A stretch of DNA of 64,000 bases, taken from positions 37,783-101,782 of the forward strand of contig CAKTBJ010000004.1 of assembly GCA_934533075.1 (NCBI GenBank), in the 5' to 3' direction. The position numbers were made by a program, and so were the translations under genes. The first letter of the stretch is position 1. Each line of letters opens with the position of its first letter. This document shows, piece by piece, positions 44,345 to 52,877 of the stretch. The notes under the pieces are model-generated. The model had not been told where the DNA came from and did not search any database. It saw only the letters and a list, made by a program, of their open reading frames with translations. The DNA comes from an uncultured Paracoccus sp. Its GTDB lineage: Bacteria; Pseudomonadota; Alphaproteobacteria; Rhodobacterales; Rhodobacteraceae.

Positions 44345-45109
44345 ATCGTCCAGCGAGAACTCGCTTCCCGGCTCGCGTTTCAGCGACACCCGGTATTCGT
44401 AGCGATCCGCGCAATACAGGATTTCCGCCGCATAGAACGGCCCCAGACCGGCATCGAAGAACAGCCGGTTGACCCGCATCAGCGGCGCGCCGATCGGAAC
44501 CTCCAGCAATTGCGCGGCATATTCGTCGGCCAGCGTGGCGGTCAGCACCTGCTCGACCTGCTCGACCACGGCGCCCTCGCGCTGCACCAGGTCGATCATG
44601 TTGGTGGTGGCGAGGTCCTGCCGGCTCAGCCCGTTGCCGATCTCCGGCAGCAGGTAGGCCATCGACAGCGAATAGGGCCGCCTGTCCAGCTCGCGCACCC
44701 GCACCGAGCGCATCAGCCGGGCCGTGGGCGAGACCCCCATCTGCGCGCAGATGCGCGGCGGCGCCTCGCCGTGGTCGAGGCTGATGACCTTCAGCCGCGT
44801 GCTTTGTCCCACGGTGTTCAGATAGCTGAACAAGCCATTGATATTCGACACCACCGCCCGGTTCAGGCTGTTCCTGGCCGCCCGGTCGGTGACGAAGGTG
44901 CCGCGCCCGCGCGTGCGCGTCACCAGCCCCTCGGCGGCCAGCATCTCCATCGCCTTGCGGATGGTGATGCGGCTGACGGCGAAGCTGTCGGACAGGTCCG
45001 CCTCGCTGGGAACCGGCACGTCCCGAGGGTAATAGCCGTTCACGATCCGCTCGCGCATGACCGCATATATCCGGTGATAAAGCGGGGTCGGCGAGGTCTT
45101 CTCGGTCAT
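44315..45109 (-). CDS. GntR-family regulator, HutC/UTRA type
   Basis: A 264-residue regulator. The wHTH is at residues 1-75 (VPSEADLSDSFAVSRITIRKAMEMLAAEGLVTRTRGRGTFV) and the UTRA ligand domain follows (SLSMAYLLPEIGNGL, EQVLTATLADEYAAQLLEVPIGAPLMRVNRLFFDAGLGPFYAAEILYCADRYEYRVSL). UTRA regulators sense metabolites such as urocanate, sugar phosphates or phosphonates. Start 45109 opens the HTH domain, though its ribosome-binding site is weak. It lies at the junction of the diacid operon and the AGCS/TRAP genes and could control either. Confidence 0.9.
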   Translation of the reverse strand: MTEKTSPTPLYHRIYAVMRERIVNGYYPRDVPVPSEADLSDSFAVSRITIRKAMEMLAAEGLVTRTRGRGTFVTDRAARNSLNRAVVSNINGLFSYLNTVGQSTRLKVISLDHGEAPPRICAQMGVSPTARLMRSVRVRELDRRPYSLSMAYLLPEIGNGLSRQDLATTNMIDLVQREGAVVEQVEQVLTATLADEYAAQLLEVPIGAPLMRVNRLFFDAGLGPFYAAEILYCADRYEYRVSLKREPGSEFSLDDSQPGDGAIP

Positions 45110-45377
45110 GGCGGCAGGCACCTCATGCGCAGGTTTCCCGATGTGGGGGGACGGATCATCAACACCGCCGTCCCGTTGCGAGTCAATGCCTTTGCCCGGC
45201 GGCGCGGGATGCGGCCCCGGCGCGCGGGTCATGCCCGCCGCAGGCCGGGGCCGTGGCGGGGCCGGCGCCTTCCGGCCGGGCGGCGGCGCGGCGGACGGGA
45301 AGCCTTCGGCCCGGCAGGCCCGGCCTGACCGGGCCATGAATACGCCCCGCGATCCGCCGGGCATCGGCACCCGCGCC

Positions 45378-45407
45378 CCGTGCCGGAGGATGTTCCTTCC
45401 GGCACGG
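45378..45407. terminator. Hairpin downstream of the AGCS symporter gene
   Basis: CCGTGCCGGA (45378-45387) pairs with TCCGGCACGG (45398-45407); loop of 10 nt. It lies 26 nt beyond the AGCS stop on the transcribed strand. The rest of the 45110-45432 gap shows only GC-rich sequence without an identifiable gene. Confidence 0.55.
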
Positions 45408-45432
45408 TCCGCGTTGCGTGCCGCCGGGCGGC

Positions 45433-46854
45433 CTAGTTCCAGATCTGGTGATCGACGCCCTTCGAGATCGCCGGGTGCTCGGCGGCGCGGAACTTCGGCT
45501 CCTTCCCGGCGCGGCGCTGCTCGAAATAGTTGCGCGTCAGCGCCACCACGGTGCCCGAAAGCGCCAGTATCGCGATCAGGTTGATGGTCGCCATCAGCCC
45601 CATCGAGGCATCGGCAAGGTCGAAGACCGTGGCCACCGCCTGCAACGCGCCCCAGACCACCATGACCAGCACCAGGCAGCGCAGGGCCGTCAGCCCGGCC
45701 TTGTTGCCGATGCCGAGGAAGGACAGGGCCATTTCCGAATAGGCATAGTTTCCGATGATCGAGGTGAAGGCGAAGAAGAAGATCGCCACCGCGACAAAGA
45801 CCGGTCCGCCCCCGCCGATATGGTCGGCCAGCGCCGATTGGGTCAGCTGGGTGCCCGTCAACTCGCCGCCGGGCGTATAGACGCCGGACAGGAGGATCAT
45901 CAGCGCGGTCGCCGTGCAGACCAGGATCGTGTCGATGAACACGCCGAAGGACTGCACGAAGCCCTGGCTGGCCGGGTGATGCGGGTTCGGCGTGGCCGCC
46001 GCCGCGATGTTGGGGGCGGACCCCATGCCGGCCTCGTTCGAGAACAGGCCGCGCTTGACCCCGTTCAGCATGGCCGCCGCGACGCCGCCCGCGACGCCGC
46101 CCGCCGCCTCGGCAAAGCCGAAGGCGTTGCCGATGATGTGCCACAGCATCGCCGGCACCTCGGAGATGTTCATCACCACGACGATGATCGCGACCAGCAG
46201 ATAGATGCCGGCCATGAAGGGCACGACATATTCCGCGACGCTGGCGATCTGGCGGATGCCGCCGAAGATCACCACCGCCGTCAGCGCCGCCAGCGCGATC
46301 CCGGTCGCGATCTTGGGCAGGCCGAAGGCGCCCTGCATCGCATCGGCGATGGAGTTGGCCTGCACCGCGTTGAAGACCAGCCCGAAGGACAGGATCAGGC
46401 AGACCGAGAACACCGCGCCCAGCCAGGGCATCCCCAGGCCCCTGGCGATATAGAAGGCCGGCCCGCCCCGATAGACGGCGGAGGCGTCGGTGGTGTCCCT
46501 GACCTTGTAAAGCTGCGCCAGCGTCGATTCCGCGTAGGCCGTGGCCATGCCGACGAAGGCCACCACCCACATCCAGAAGATCGCCCCCGGCCCGCCCAGC
46601 ACGAGGGCGACGGCGACCCCGGCGATATTGCCGGTCCCCACCCGCGAGGCCAGGCTGGTGCACAGCGCCTGGAAGGGCGAAATGCCCTGCCGGTCGGTCG
46701 CCGGTGCGGCGGTGATCGACCGGATCATCTCGCCGAAATGCAGCACCTGCTGGAAGCGCAAGCGGATGGAGAAATAGATGCCCACGGCGATCAGGCCGTA
46801 GATCAGGACATAGCCCCAGAAGATCGTGTTCAGGAAGTTGATGATCGCTGTCAT
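45433..46854 (-). CDS. AGCS-family Na+:alanine/glycine symporter
   Basis: A 473-residue polytopic inner-membrane protein. Family landmarks: FRLRFQQ-like RLRFQQVLHFGEM, SPFQALCTSLASRVGTGNIAGVAVAL, GAIFWMWVVAFVGMATAYAESTLAQ and the NEAGMGSAPNIAAAA motif. Start 46854 is 8 nt after AAGGAG and begins the first membrane span. These proteins cotransport Na+ with alanine, glycine or related amino acids. It stands between the HutC regulator and the TRAP modules and is likely expressed separately. Confidence 0.92.
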   Translation of the reverse strand: MTAIINFLNTIFWGYVLIYGLIAVGIYFSIRLRFQQVLHFGEMIRSITAAPATDRQGISPFQALCTSLASRVGTGNIAGVAVALVLGGPGAIFWMWVVAFVGMATAYAESTLAQLYKVRDTTDASAVYRGGPAFYIARGLGMPWLGAVFSVCLILSFGLVFNAVQANSIADAMQGAFGLPKIATGIALAALTAVVIFGGIRQIASVAEYVVPFMAGIYLLVAIIVVVMNISEVPAMLWHIIGNAFGFAEAAGGVAGGVAAAMLNGVKRGLFSNEAGMGSAPNIAAAATPNPHHPASQGFVQSFGVFIDTILVCTATALMILLSGVYTPGGELTGTQLTQSALADHIGGGGPVFVAVAIFFFAFTSIIGNYAYSEMALSFLGIGNKAGLTALRCLVLVMVVWGALQAVATVFDLADASMGLMATINLIAILALSGTVVALTRNYFEQRRAGKEPKFRAAEHPAISKGVDHQIWN

Positions 46855-47036
46855 CCCGCACGCTCCTTGCAGATGGTGGTTCGCGTTCACAGAATCGTTA
46901 CGGTAAAGGCTTTTGCCCGTGGCGCCAGCATTATCTGGGGTTGAGCGGGCCTTCGCCGCCGCGCCAGCGCCCCGCCCCTAGGGATCGGCAGGAGGCCCGC
47001 CCGCGGGGGGCATCCGCCTCGGGGCCGGTCCGGCCG

Positions 47037-47429
47037 CTATCGGCATCCGTGCAGAACCAGCGGCGCGCCGGGCTGCGTGCCGATCTCGCGGCAGGTGTCC
47101 GGCGTGGCGGGGGCGCAAAGCAGCCAGCCGCCCACCGTCGCGCCCGAGGCGCCCAGCACCAACTCGCGCATCGTGCGCGGCGGCTCGATCCGCCATTGCC
47201 ACCAGCCATCGGCCAGCACCGCGCCTTCGCCCGGCTCCATCCCGGCGCCGGAACCCTTGACGGCGGCGCCGGTCAGCGCCAGCCCGCCATCGGGCATCAC
47301 CTGCCACGTCTCGCGCCACAGCACTCGCTCGACCGAATGGCGCCATTCCAGCGTGAACCGCCCCTCCGCCAAAGGCAGCGGCGGCGCCCCCTCCATGCAG
47401 AGCGCCGCCGCCATTGCCAGCGCGATCAC
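47037..47429 (-). CDS. DUF1850-family protein associated with TAXI-TRAP permease
   Basis: A 130-residue protein with a short hydrophobic leader (MIALAMAAALCMEGA) and the DUF1850 core: LEWRHSVERVLWRETWQVMPDGGLALTGAAVKGSGAGMEPGEGA and WWQWRIEPPRTMRELVL. DUF1850 proteins are regularly encoded next to TAXI-TRAP permeases and are thought to be accessory periplasmic components. The start codon is GTG at 47429, 4 nt after the permease stop, so it is translationally coupled. An internal ATG five codons in is an alternative. Only one of the two TAXI modules here has a DUF1850 gene. Confidence 0.82.
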   Translation of the reverse strand: MIALAMAAALCMEGAPPLPLAEGRFTLEWRHSVERVLWRETWQVMPDGGLALTGAAVKGSGAGMEPGEGAVLADGWWQWRIEPPRTMRELVLGASGATVGGWLLCAPATPDTCREIGTQPGAPLVLHGCR

Positions 47430-47433
47430 GGCG

Positions 47434-49545
47434 TCAGGCCGTGGCCGTGCCCGAATCCGGGCCGCGCCGCTGCATCACCAGCACCGCGATCAGCGCCGCG
47501 ACGATCACGAAGCCGATCACGTCCGAGATCGGATAGGCCGCCAGCAGGAAGCCGGCCCCCAGCAGCGCGCCCAGCCGCATCCAGACGGGCAGCTTGTGCC
47601 CCAGCCAGCCGACGATGGCCGCGCCCCAGCAGCCGATGGCCAGCACAGCCTTGATCACCACATAGGCCATCGCCAGCGCGAAGCCGAAGGTGCCATCGGT
47701 GCCGTCCGACTGCGCCATCAGCGCCGGCGAATAGACCGCCATATAGGGGATGACGAAGCCGGCGGCGGCGATCTTGATCGCCTCCATGCTGATCTTCAGC
47801 CCGCTTTCGCGCGCGATCGGCGCCGCCGCGAAGCAGGCCAGCGCCACCGGCGGCGTCAGGTCGGCCAGGATGCCGAAATAGAACACGAACATATGCGAGA
47901 CGATCAGCGGCACCCCCAGCGCCAGCAGCGCCGGCGCCGCGATCGACGAGGTGATGATATAGTTCGGGATCGTCGGGATGCCCATGCCCAGGATCAGGCA
48001 GGTCACCATGGTCAGGATCAGCGACAGCAGCAGGCTGTTCTCGCCCACGCCGACGATGAAGATGCCGAAGGTGTTCGCGGCCCCGGTCAGGGTCATGGTG
48101 CCGATGATGACGCCGACCAGTGCGCAGGCGATGCCGACGGGCAGGGCGGTCTTGGCGCCCTCGGCCAGGCTTTCGATCACCTGCCAGATCGTCGTCACCC
48201 CGCCCCTGACCAGCACGTTCACCGCGATCAGGCCGGCGATGGCATACCACAGCCAGGTGGTGTTCGCGTTGATCAGCGCCGCCGCCAGCACGCCCAGCCC
48301 CACCCAGAAGATCATGCGCAGCAACCCCGCCGGCAGGCCCAGCACCGCCGAGGCGCCGAGGATCAGCATGATGGTCAGCGCCAGGCCGATGGTGCCGGCA
48401 TAAAGCGGCGTGAAGCCCGAAAACAGCAGATAGACCAGCACCGCCAGCGGCAGCAGCAGATACCAGCCTTCCTTCACCGCGCGCAGGGCCGAGGGCATCT
48501 CGTCGCGGGACATGCCGATCAGGCCGCGCCGGCCGGCCTCCAGATGCACCATCCAGAAGGCGGCGCCGAAATACAGGATCGCGGGGATGATGGCGGCCTT
48601 GACCACCTCGACATAGGGGACGTTCAGGGTCTCGGCCATGATGAAGGCCACGGCGCCCATCACCGGCGGCATCAGCTGCCCGCCCATCGAGGCGGTGGCC
48701 TCGACCCCGCCGGCGAAGGCCGGGCGATAGCCGAAGCGTTTCATCATCGGGATGGTGAACTGGCCGGTGGTGACGACATTGGCCACGCCCGAGCCGGAGA
48801 TCGTTCCCATCAGCGCCGAGGACACCACCGCCACCTTGGCCGGCCCGCCGGTGCGATGCCCGACCAGCCCCAGGGAAATATCGGTGAACAGCTTGATCAT
48901 CCCGGCCTTTTCCAGGAACGAGCCGAACAGGATGAACAGGAAGATATAGGTGGCGCTGACATAGATCGGGATGCCGAAGATGCCCTCGGTGCCGAAGGCC
49001 ATCTGCTCGATCACCTGGCCGAAATCATAGCCGCGGGTCTGCAACATGCCCGGCACATGCTGCCCGAAGAAGGCATAGGCCAGGAACAGGCCGGCGATGA
49101 TCGGCAGTGCCGGCCCCATGATCATCCAGGCCCCCACGAAGGTGACCACCAGCGTCAGCACGCCGATCACCAGGTCCATCTGGTTGGGCGCCCCGGCCCG
49201 CATCATCAGCGGCACATATTCGACATATTGATAGAAGGCGACGACCATGCCGCCCAGCCCCAGCGCCCAGGCCAGTGCCTTGCGCGGCGGCGAATGCCGG
49301 TGCAGCACCGCGATCAGCGGCATGCCCAGCAGCGTCAGGAAGCCGAGGTGAAAGCCGCGCTGCACCTGGCTGTTCATGTCGATCAGATGCGCGGCGGTGA
49401 CGATCTGATAGATCGAGAACACGACCGCGATCCAGAACAGAAGCCGGCCCTCGAAACTGGCGGGGAACTTGCCCGCCACGGGGTCATGTTCGCTGAGATC
49501 GACGACAACCGGGGTTTCCAGTTCGCCGGGCGTTGACTGGCTCAT
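47434..49545 (-). CDS. TAXI-TRAP transporter fused permease (4TM/12TM), module 1
   Basis: A 703-residue inner-membrane protein combining the small and large TRAP permease domains. Landmarks include IFGIPIYVSATYIFLFILFGSFLEKAGM, AKVAVVSSALMGTISGSGVANVVTTGQFTIPMMKR, GGQLMPPVMGAVAFIMAE and GMGIPTIPNYIITSSIAAPAL. A GGAGG precedes ATG 49545. Together with the downstream-encoded TAXI binding protein it forms an ion-coupled uptake system for a carboxylate or amino acid. It is followed by the coupled DUF1850 gene. Confidence 0.93.
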   Translation of the reverse strand: MSQSTPGELETPVVVDLSEHDPVAGKFPASFEGRLLFWIAVVFSIYQIVTAAHLIDMNSQVQRGFHLGFLTLLGMPLIAVLHRHSPPRKALAWALGLGGMVVAFYQYVEYVPLMMRAGAPNQMDLVIGVLTLVVTFVGAWMIMGPALPIIAGLFLAYAFFGQHVPGMLQTRGYDFGQVIEQMAFGTEGIFGIPIYVSATYIFLFILFGSFLEKAGMIKLFTDISLGLVGHRTGGPAKVAVVSSALMGTISGSGVANVVTTGQFTIPMMKRFGYRPAFAGGVEATASMGGQLMPPVMGAVAFIMAETLNVPYVEVVKAAIIPAILYFGAAFWMVHLEAGRRGLIGMSRDEMPSALRAVKEGWYLLLPLAVLVYLLFSGFTPLYAGTIGLALTIMLILGASAVLGLPAGLLRMIFWVGLGVLAAALINANTTWLWYAIAGLIAVNVLVRGGVTTIWQVIESLAEGAKTALPVGIACALVGVIIGTMTLTGAANTFGIFIVGVGENSLLLSLILTMVTCLILGMGIPTIPNYIITSSIAAPALLALGVPLIVSHMFVFYFGILADLTPPVALACFAAAPIARESGLKISMEAIKIAAAGFVIPYMAVYSPALMAQSDGTDGTFGFALAMAYVVIKAVLAIGCWGAAIVGWLGHKLPVWMRLGALLGAGFLLAAYPISDVIGFVIVAALIAVLVMQRRGPDSGTATA

Positions 49546-49581
49546 CGGGCGGGCCTCCTGCATCTGTGGGATAGGGGAAGA

Positions 49582-49608
49582 GGGACGGAACCGTGCCGGT
49601 CCCGTCCC
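49582..49608 (-). terminator. Hairpin between binding-protein and permease genes (TAXI module 1)
   Basis: GGGACGG/CCGTCCC with inner ACCG/CGGT and a TGC loop, 17 nt after the binding-protein stop on the transcribed strand. Strong enough to attenuate read-through into the permease. Same position logic as 23851, 35384 and 52849. Confidence 0.6.
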
Positions 49609-49624
49609 GTCGGGCAGCCGCCGG

Positions 49625-50587
49625 TCAGTGACCGGTGGTGTCGAGGCCCTGCTCGTCGAAGTAACGCTTGGCGCCGGGATGCAGCGGCACCGGCATGCCC
49701 AGCAGCGCCTGTTGCAGGTCGATCGCCTCTGCCGCCGAATGCGCGGCGCGCAGCTCGTCGAGGTTCTCGTAGATGCCGCGCGTCATCTGGTAGACGGTTT
49801 CCTCCGGCACGTCCTCGTGGGTGATGAGGAAGTTGATGACCGCGACCGTGGTCACGTCCTCGGTCTGGCCGTCATAGGTATTCGCCGGGATCGCGGTCGA
49901 GACATAGGGCGCGCCCAGTTCCTCGGCGATCTCGACCGGGATGGCGACGACGCTGATCGGGATCGAGGTCGACAGGTCCTTCAGCGAGGCGACGCCAAGC
50001 CCGGCCGATTGCAGCGTGGCGTCAAGCTGGCGGTTCTTCATCAGTTCCACCGATTCCGCGAAGGGCAGGAACTCGACCTTGGCGAAGTCGTCATAGCTCA
50101 TCCCGGCGGCGGCGAGGATGGCGCGGGCGTTCAGCTCCGTCCCCGATTTCGGCGCGCCCACGGACACGCGCATGCCGCGCAGGTCCTCCAGCGTCCTGAT
50201 GCCGGATTCGGCGCTGGCGACGATCTGGATATAGTTGGGATAGATCGCGGTCACGCCGCGCAGCTTCTCCAGCGGCTGCGGGAAGCCGGCCTCGGCATCG
50301 CCCTCGGCGGCGGCCTTCACGGAATCGCCCAGCGAGAAGGCGATCTCGCCCTTGCCGCCCTGCAACAGGTTGAGGTTCTCGACGCTGGCCTTGGTGGCCT
50401 GGACCTGCACCCGCGCATCCTCGATCCGCTCGGAGAAGATCTTCGAGAGCGCGACCCCCATCGGGTAATAGACGCCCGAGGTGCCGCCGGTGAGGATGTT
50501 GACGAACTGTGCCGCACTGGCCGGAATCGGCGCGATCGTGACGGCCAGCGCGGCGCAGGCCGCGGCGAATGTGTGGCGAATACCCAT
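49625..50587 (-). CDS. TAXI-family TRAP substrate-binding protein, module 1
   Basis: A 320-residue periplasmic protein. Residues 1-25 are a signal peptide ending ASA-AQF. NILTGGTSGVYYPMGVALSKIF is the hallmark TAXI N-terminus, followed by QATKASVENLNLLQGGKGEIAFSLGDSV and DLRGMRVSVGAPKSGTELNARAIL. TAXI proteins typically bind glutamate, 2-oxoglutarate or similar carboxylates. It is the first gene of the module; GGGAG precedes ATG 50587. Confidence 0.93.
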   Translation of the reverse strand: MGIRHTFAAACAALAVTIAPIPASAAQFVNILTGGTSGVYYPMGVALSKIFSERIEDARVQVQATKASVENLNLLQGGKGEIAFSLGDSVKAAAEGDAEAGFPQPLEKLRGVTAIYPNYIQIVASAESGIRTLEDLRGMRVSVGAPKSGTELNARAILAAAGMSYDDFAKVEFLPFAESVELMKNRQLDATLQSAGLGVASLKDLSTSIPISVVAIPVEIAEELGAPYVSTAIPANTYDGQTEDVTTVAVINFLITHEDVPEETVYQMTRGIYENLDELRAAHSAAEAIDLQQALLGMPVPLHPGAKRYFDEQGLDTTGH

Positions 50588-50675
50588 AAGGCTGCACTCC
50601 CTGTTATTTTACCCGAGGATGCTAGGATGGAAACGGCGGCCGGGTCAAAGCAAAACAACGGCGTCGGGGACGGTT

Positions 50676-50724
50676 GCAGGGGCGGCCCGGCATGACGAAG
50701 GGCGGCCGATCCGGCCGCCCCTGC
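50676..50724 (-). terminator. Terminator with alternative pairings after TAXI module 2
   Basis: GGGCGGCCG (50700-50708), loop ATC, CGGCCGCCC (50712-50720) forms a 9-bp stem; GCAGGGGCGGCC (50676-50687) can instead pair with GGCCGCCCCTGC (50713-50724). On the minus strand the compact stem is followed by TTCGTC. It lies 24 nt beyond the module-2 permease stop and separates the two TAXI modules. Confidence 0.65.
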
Positions 50725-50747
50725 ATGGTCTTTCACCTCGGTTCCGA

Positions 50748-52814
50748 TCAGGCCGTCACCGGGTCCGGCGGCGGCGGCCTGCCGGCCAGCACCTGCCGCG
50801 CCACCACCAGCGCCAGGATCGCCACCCCGATCAGCGTCGAGATCAGCTCCGGCGCGATCATCAGCAGCGCGGCCAGCGTCAGAAGCAGGCGCTCGAACCA
50901 GGACAGCGGGCCGATCAGCCAGTTGGTGATCGCCGCCGACAGCGCCACGATGCCCAGCACCGCCCCGGTGAAGGTCAGGGCGAAATTGCCCCAGGTGAAG
51001 CCCTGCGTCACCAGCAGCAGCGAGGGCGAGAACACGAACATGAACGGCACCATCGCCTTGCCCATCGACAGGCGGAAGGCGGTGTTGCCGGCCTTGAACG
51101 CATTGGCCCCGGCGATGCCCGAGGCCGCATAGGCCGCCAGCGCCACCGGCGGCGTCACATCCGCCAGCACGCCGTAATAGAAGACGAAGAAATGCGCGAC
51201 CAGCGGCTCGATATTCATCATGCCCAGCACCGGCGCGGCCACCGCCACCATGATGATATAGTTGGCGGTGGTCGGGATGCCGCAGCCCATCAGGATGCAG
51301 ACCACGGCGGTCATCATCAGCGTGAACAGCAGCGCCAGCGTTTGCAGGCTGAACAGCTCGAAGGGCAGGAAGGCCAGGAAGGCATGCACCGAGCCGGCCC
51401 AGCCCTGCGCCACGCTGGTGACCATGAAGGCGATCTTGAAGCCGATGCCGGTCAGCGTCACCACGCCGATCACCACCCCCACCAGCGCGGCGGCGGCGGT
51501 CACGGAAAGCGAGCTTTTGGCGCCCGAGACGAAGCCCTCGTAGATGCCGGCAGCCCATTGCTTCGCGCCGCCGACCAGACCGGCGGCCATCACCGACTGG
51601 ATCGCATAGACCACGATGCAGGCGGTGATCGCCCAGAAGGCCGACAGGAACGGCGTGCGCCCCGACATCAGCATCCAGACCAGCAGCACCAGCGGGAACA
51701 CCGACAGCCAGCCCTCGCGCAGGACCTTCCAGGCCTTGGGCAGTTCCTCGGCCCGCAACCCGCTGATGCCCAGCCGCTTGGCCTCCAGATGCACCTGCAC
51801 CAGCACGCCGAAGAAATGCATGAAGGCCGGCACGATGGCCGCGATCAGGATGGTGCGCAGCGGCATGCCCAGATATTCGACCATCAGGAAGGCGACCGCG
51901 CCCATCACCGGCGGGGTGATCTGGCCGCCGGTGGACGAGGCGGCCTCGACGGCGGCGGCGAAATGGCGCTTGAAGCCGATCTTGATCATCGCCGGGATGG
52001 TCAGCGCGCCCGTGGTCACGGTGTTGGCGATGGACGAGCCGGAGATCGTCCCCAGCATCGCCGAGGAAATCACCGAGACCTTGGCCGGCCCGCCCGCGAA
52101 CCGCCCGGTCAGCGCGGTGGCCAGGTCGATGAACAACTGTCCCAGCCCGATCCGCTGCGCCATGACGCCGAACAGCACGAAATGGAACACATAGGTCGCG
52201 ATCACCCCCAGCGCGGTGCCGTAGATGCCTTGCGAGGACAGATACAGGTGGTTGACGATCCCCGCCCAGTCCGCGCCCGGATGCACGAAGATGCCCGGCA
52301 TCGAACGCCCGAAATAGGCATAGCCGATGAACAGCAGCGCGATGACCGGCAGCGGCCAGCCCATCGAGCGGCGCACCGCCTCCAGCAGCGTGACCAGCAG
52401 GATCGTGCCCATCACGATGTCCAGCGTGTTCGGGTTGCCGATGCGGAACTGCAACTGGTCGTAGATCCAGGGCACATAGAACGAACTGACCGCCCCGCCG
52501 ATGGCGAAGGCCCAGTCGATCACCGGCAGGCCCAGGATCACCAGGCCCGTGGTCTTCCTGCGCCCCGACGCAAAGGCCGAGAAGCTGAGGAACACCAGGA
52601 ACAGCGTGACCCCCATGTGGAAGCCGCGATGCACGGTCGCGCGCGGAATGCCGAAGCCGGCGGTATAGAAGTGATAGCACGACAGCAGGAACATGATGAC
52701 CCCGGCCATGAAGGCCACGGGCCGCAGCACCGTGCGAAAGCGCGATTCGGGGTCGAACTCCTCCTCGATGGCGCGCAGTTCCTCATCGGACAGATGGCGG
52801 GTCTGTTCGGTCAT
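50748..52814 (-). CDS. TAXI-TRAP transporter fused permease, module 2
   Basis: A 688-residue fused TRAP permease. It has IYGTALGVIATYVFHFVLFGVMAQRIGL, AKVSVISSAMLGTISGSSIANTVTTGALTIPAMIK, GGQITPPVMGAVAFLMVE and MGCGIPTTANYIIMVAVAAPVL, paralleling module 1. The cytoplasmic N-terminus is longer and acidic (LSDEELRAIEEEFDPESRF). Start 52814 follows GGGGAA. No DUF1850 gene accompanies this module; the following hairpin ends its transcript. Confidence 0.92.
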   Translation of the reverse strand: MTEQTRHLSDEELRAIEEEFDPESRFRTVLRPVAFMAGVIMFLLSCYHFYTAGFGIPRATVHRGFHMGVTLFLVFLSFSAFASGRRKTTGLVILGLPVIDWAFAIGGAVSSFYVPWIYDQLQFRIGNPNTLDIVMGTILLVTLLEAVRRSMGWPLPVIALLFIGYAYFGRSMPGIFVHPGADWAGIVNHLYLSSQGIYGTALGVIATYVFHFVLFGVMAQRIGLGQLFIDLATALTGRFAGGPAKVSVISSAMLGTISGSSIANTVTTGALTIPAMIKIGFKRHFAAAVEAASSTGGQITPPVMGAVAFLMVEYLGMPLRTILIAAIVPAFMHFFGVLVQVHLEAKRLGISGLRAEELPKAWKVLREGWLSVFPLVLLVWMLMSGRTPFLSAFWAITACIVVYAIQSVMAAGLVGGAKQWAAGIYEGFVSGAKSSLSVTAAAALVGVVIGVVTLTGIGFKIAFMVTSVAQGWAGSVHAFLAFLPFELFSLQTLALLFTLMMTAVVCILMGCGIPTTANYIIMVAVAAPVLGMMNIEPLVAHFFVFYYGVLADVTPPVALAAYAASGIAGANAFKAGNTAFRLSMGKAMVPFMFVFSPSLLLVTQGFTWGNFALTFTGAVLGIVALSAAITNWLIGPLSWFERLLLTLAALLMIAPELISTLIGVAILALVVARQVLAGRPPPPDPVTA

Positions 52815-52848
52815 GCAATTCCCCGTTGATCTTGTTATCGTTGAAGAA

Positions 52849-52870
52849 GGGGCGCGGTCGCCCGCGCCCC
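52849..52870 (-). terminator. Hairpin between binding-protein and permease genes (TAXI module 2)
   Basis: GGGGCGCGG, loop TCGC, CCGCGCCCC: perfect 9-bp stem 7 nt after the binding-protein stop. On the transcribed strand it is followed by TTCTTC, close to a rho-independent terminator. The permease start lies only 34 nt further on. Confidence 0.65.
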
Positions 52871-52877
52871 CCAAGGC

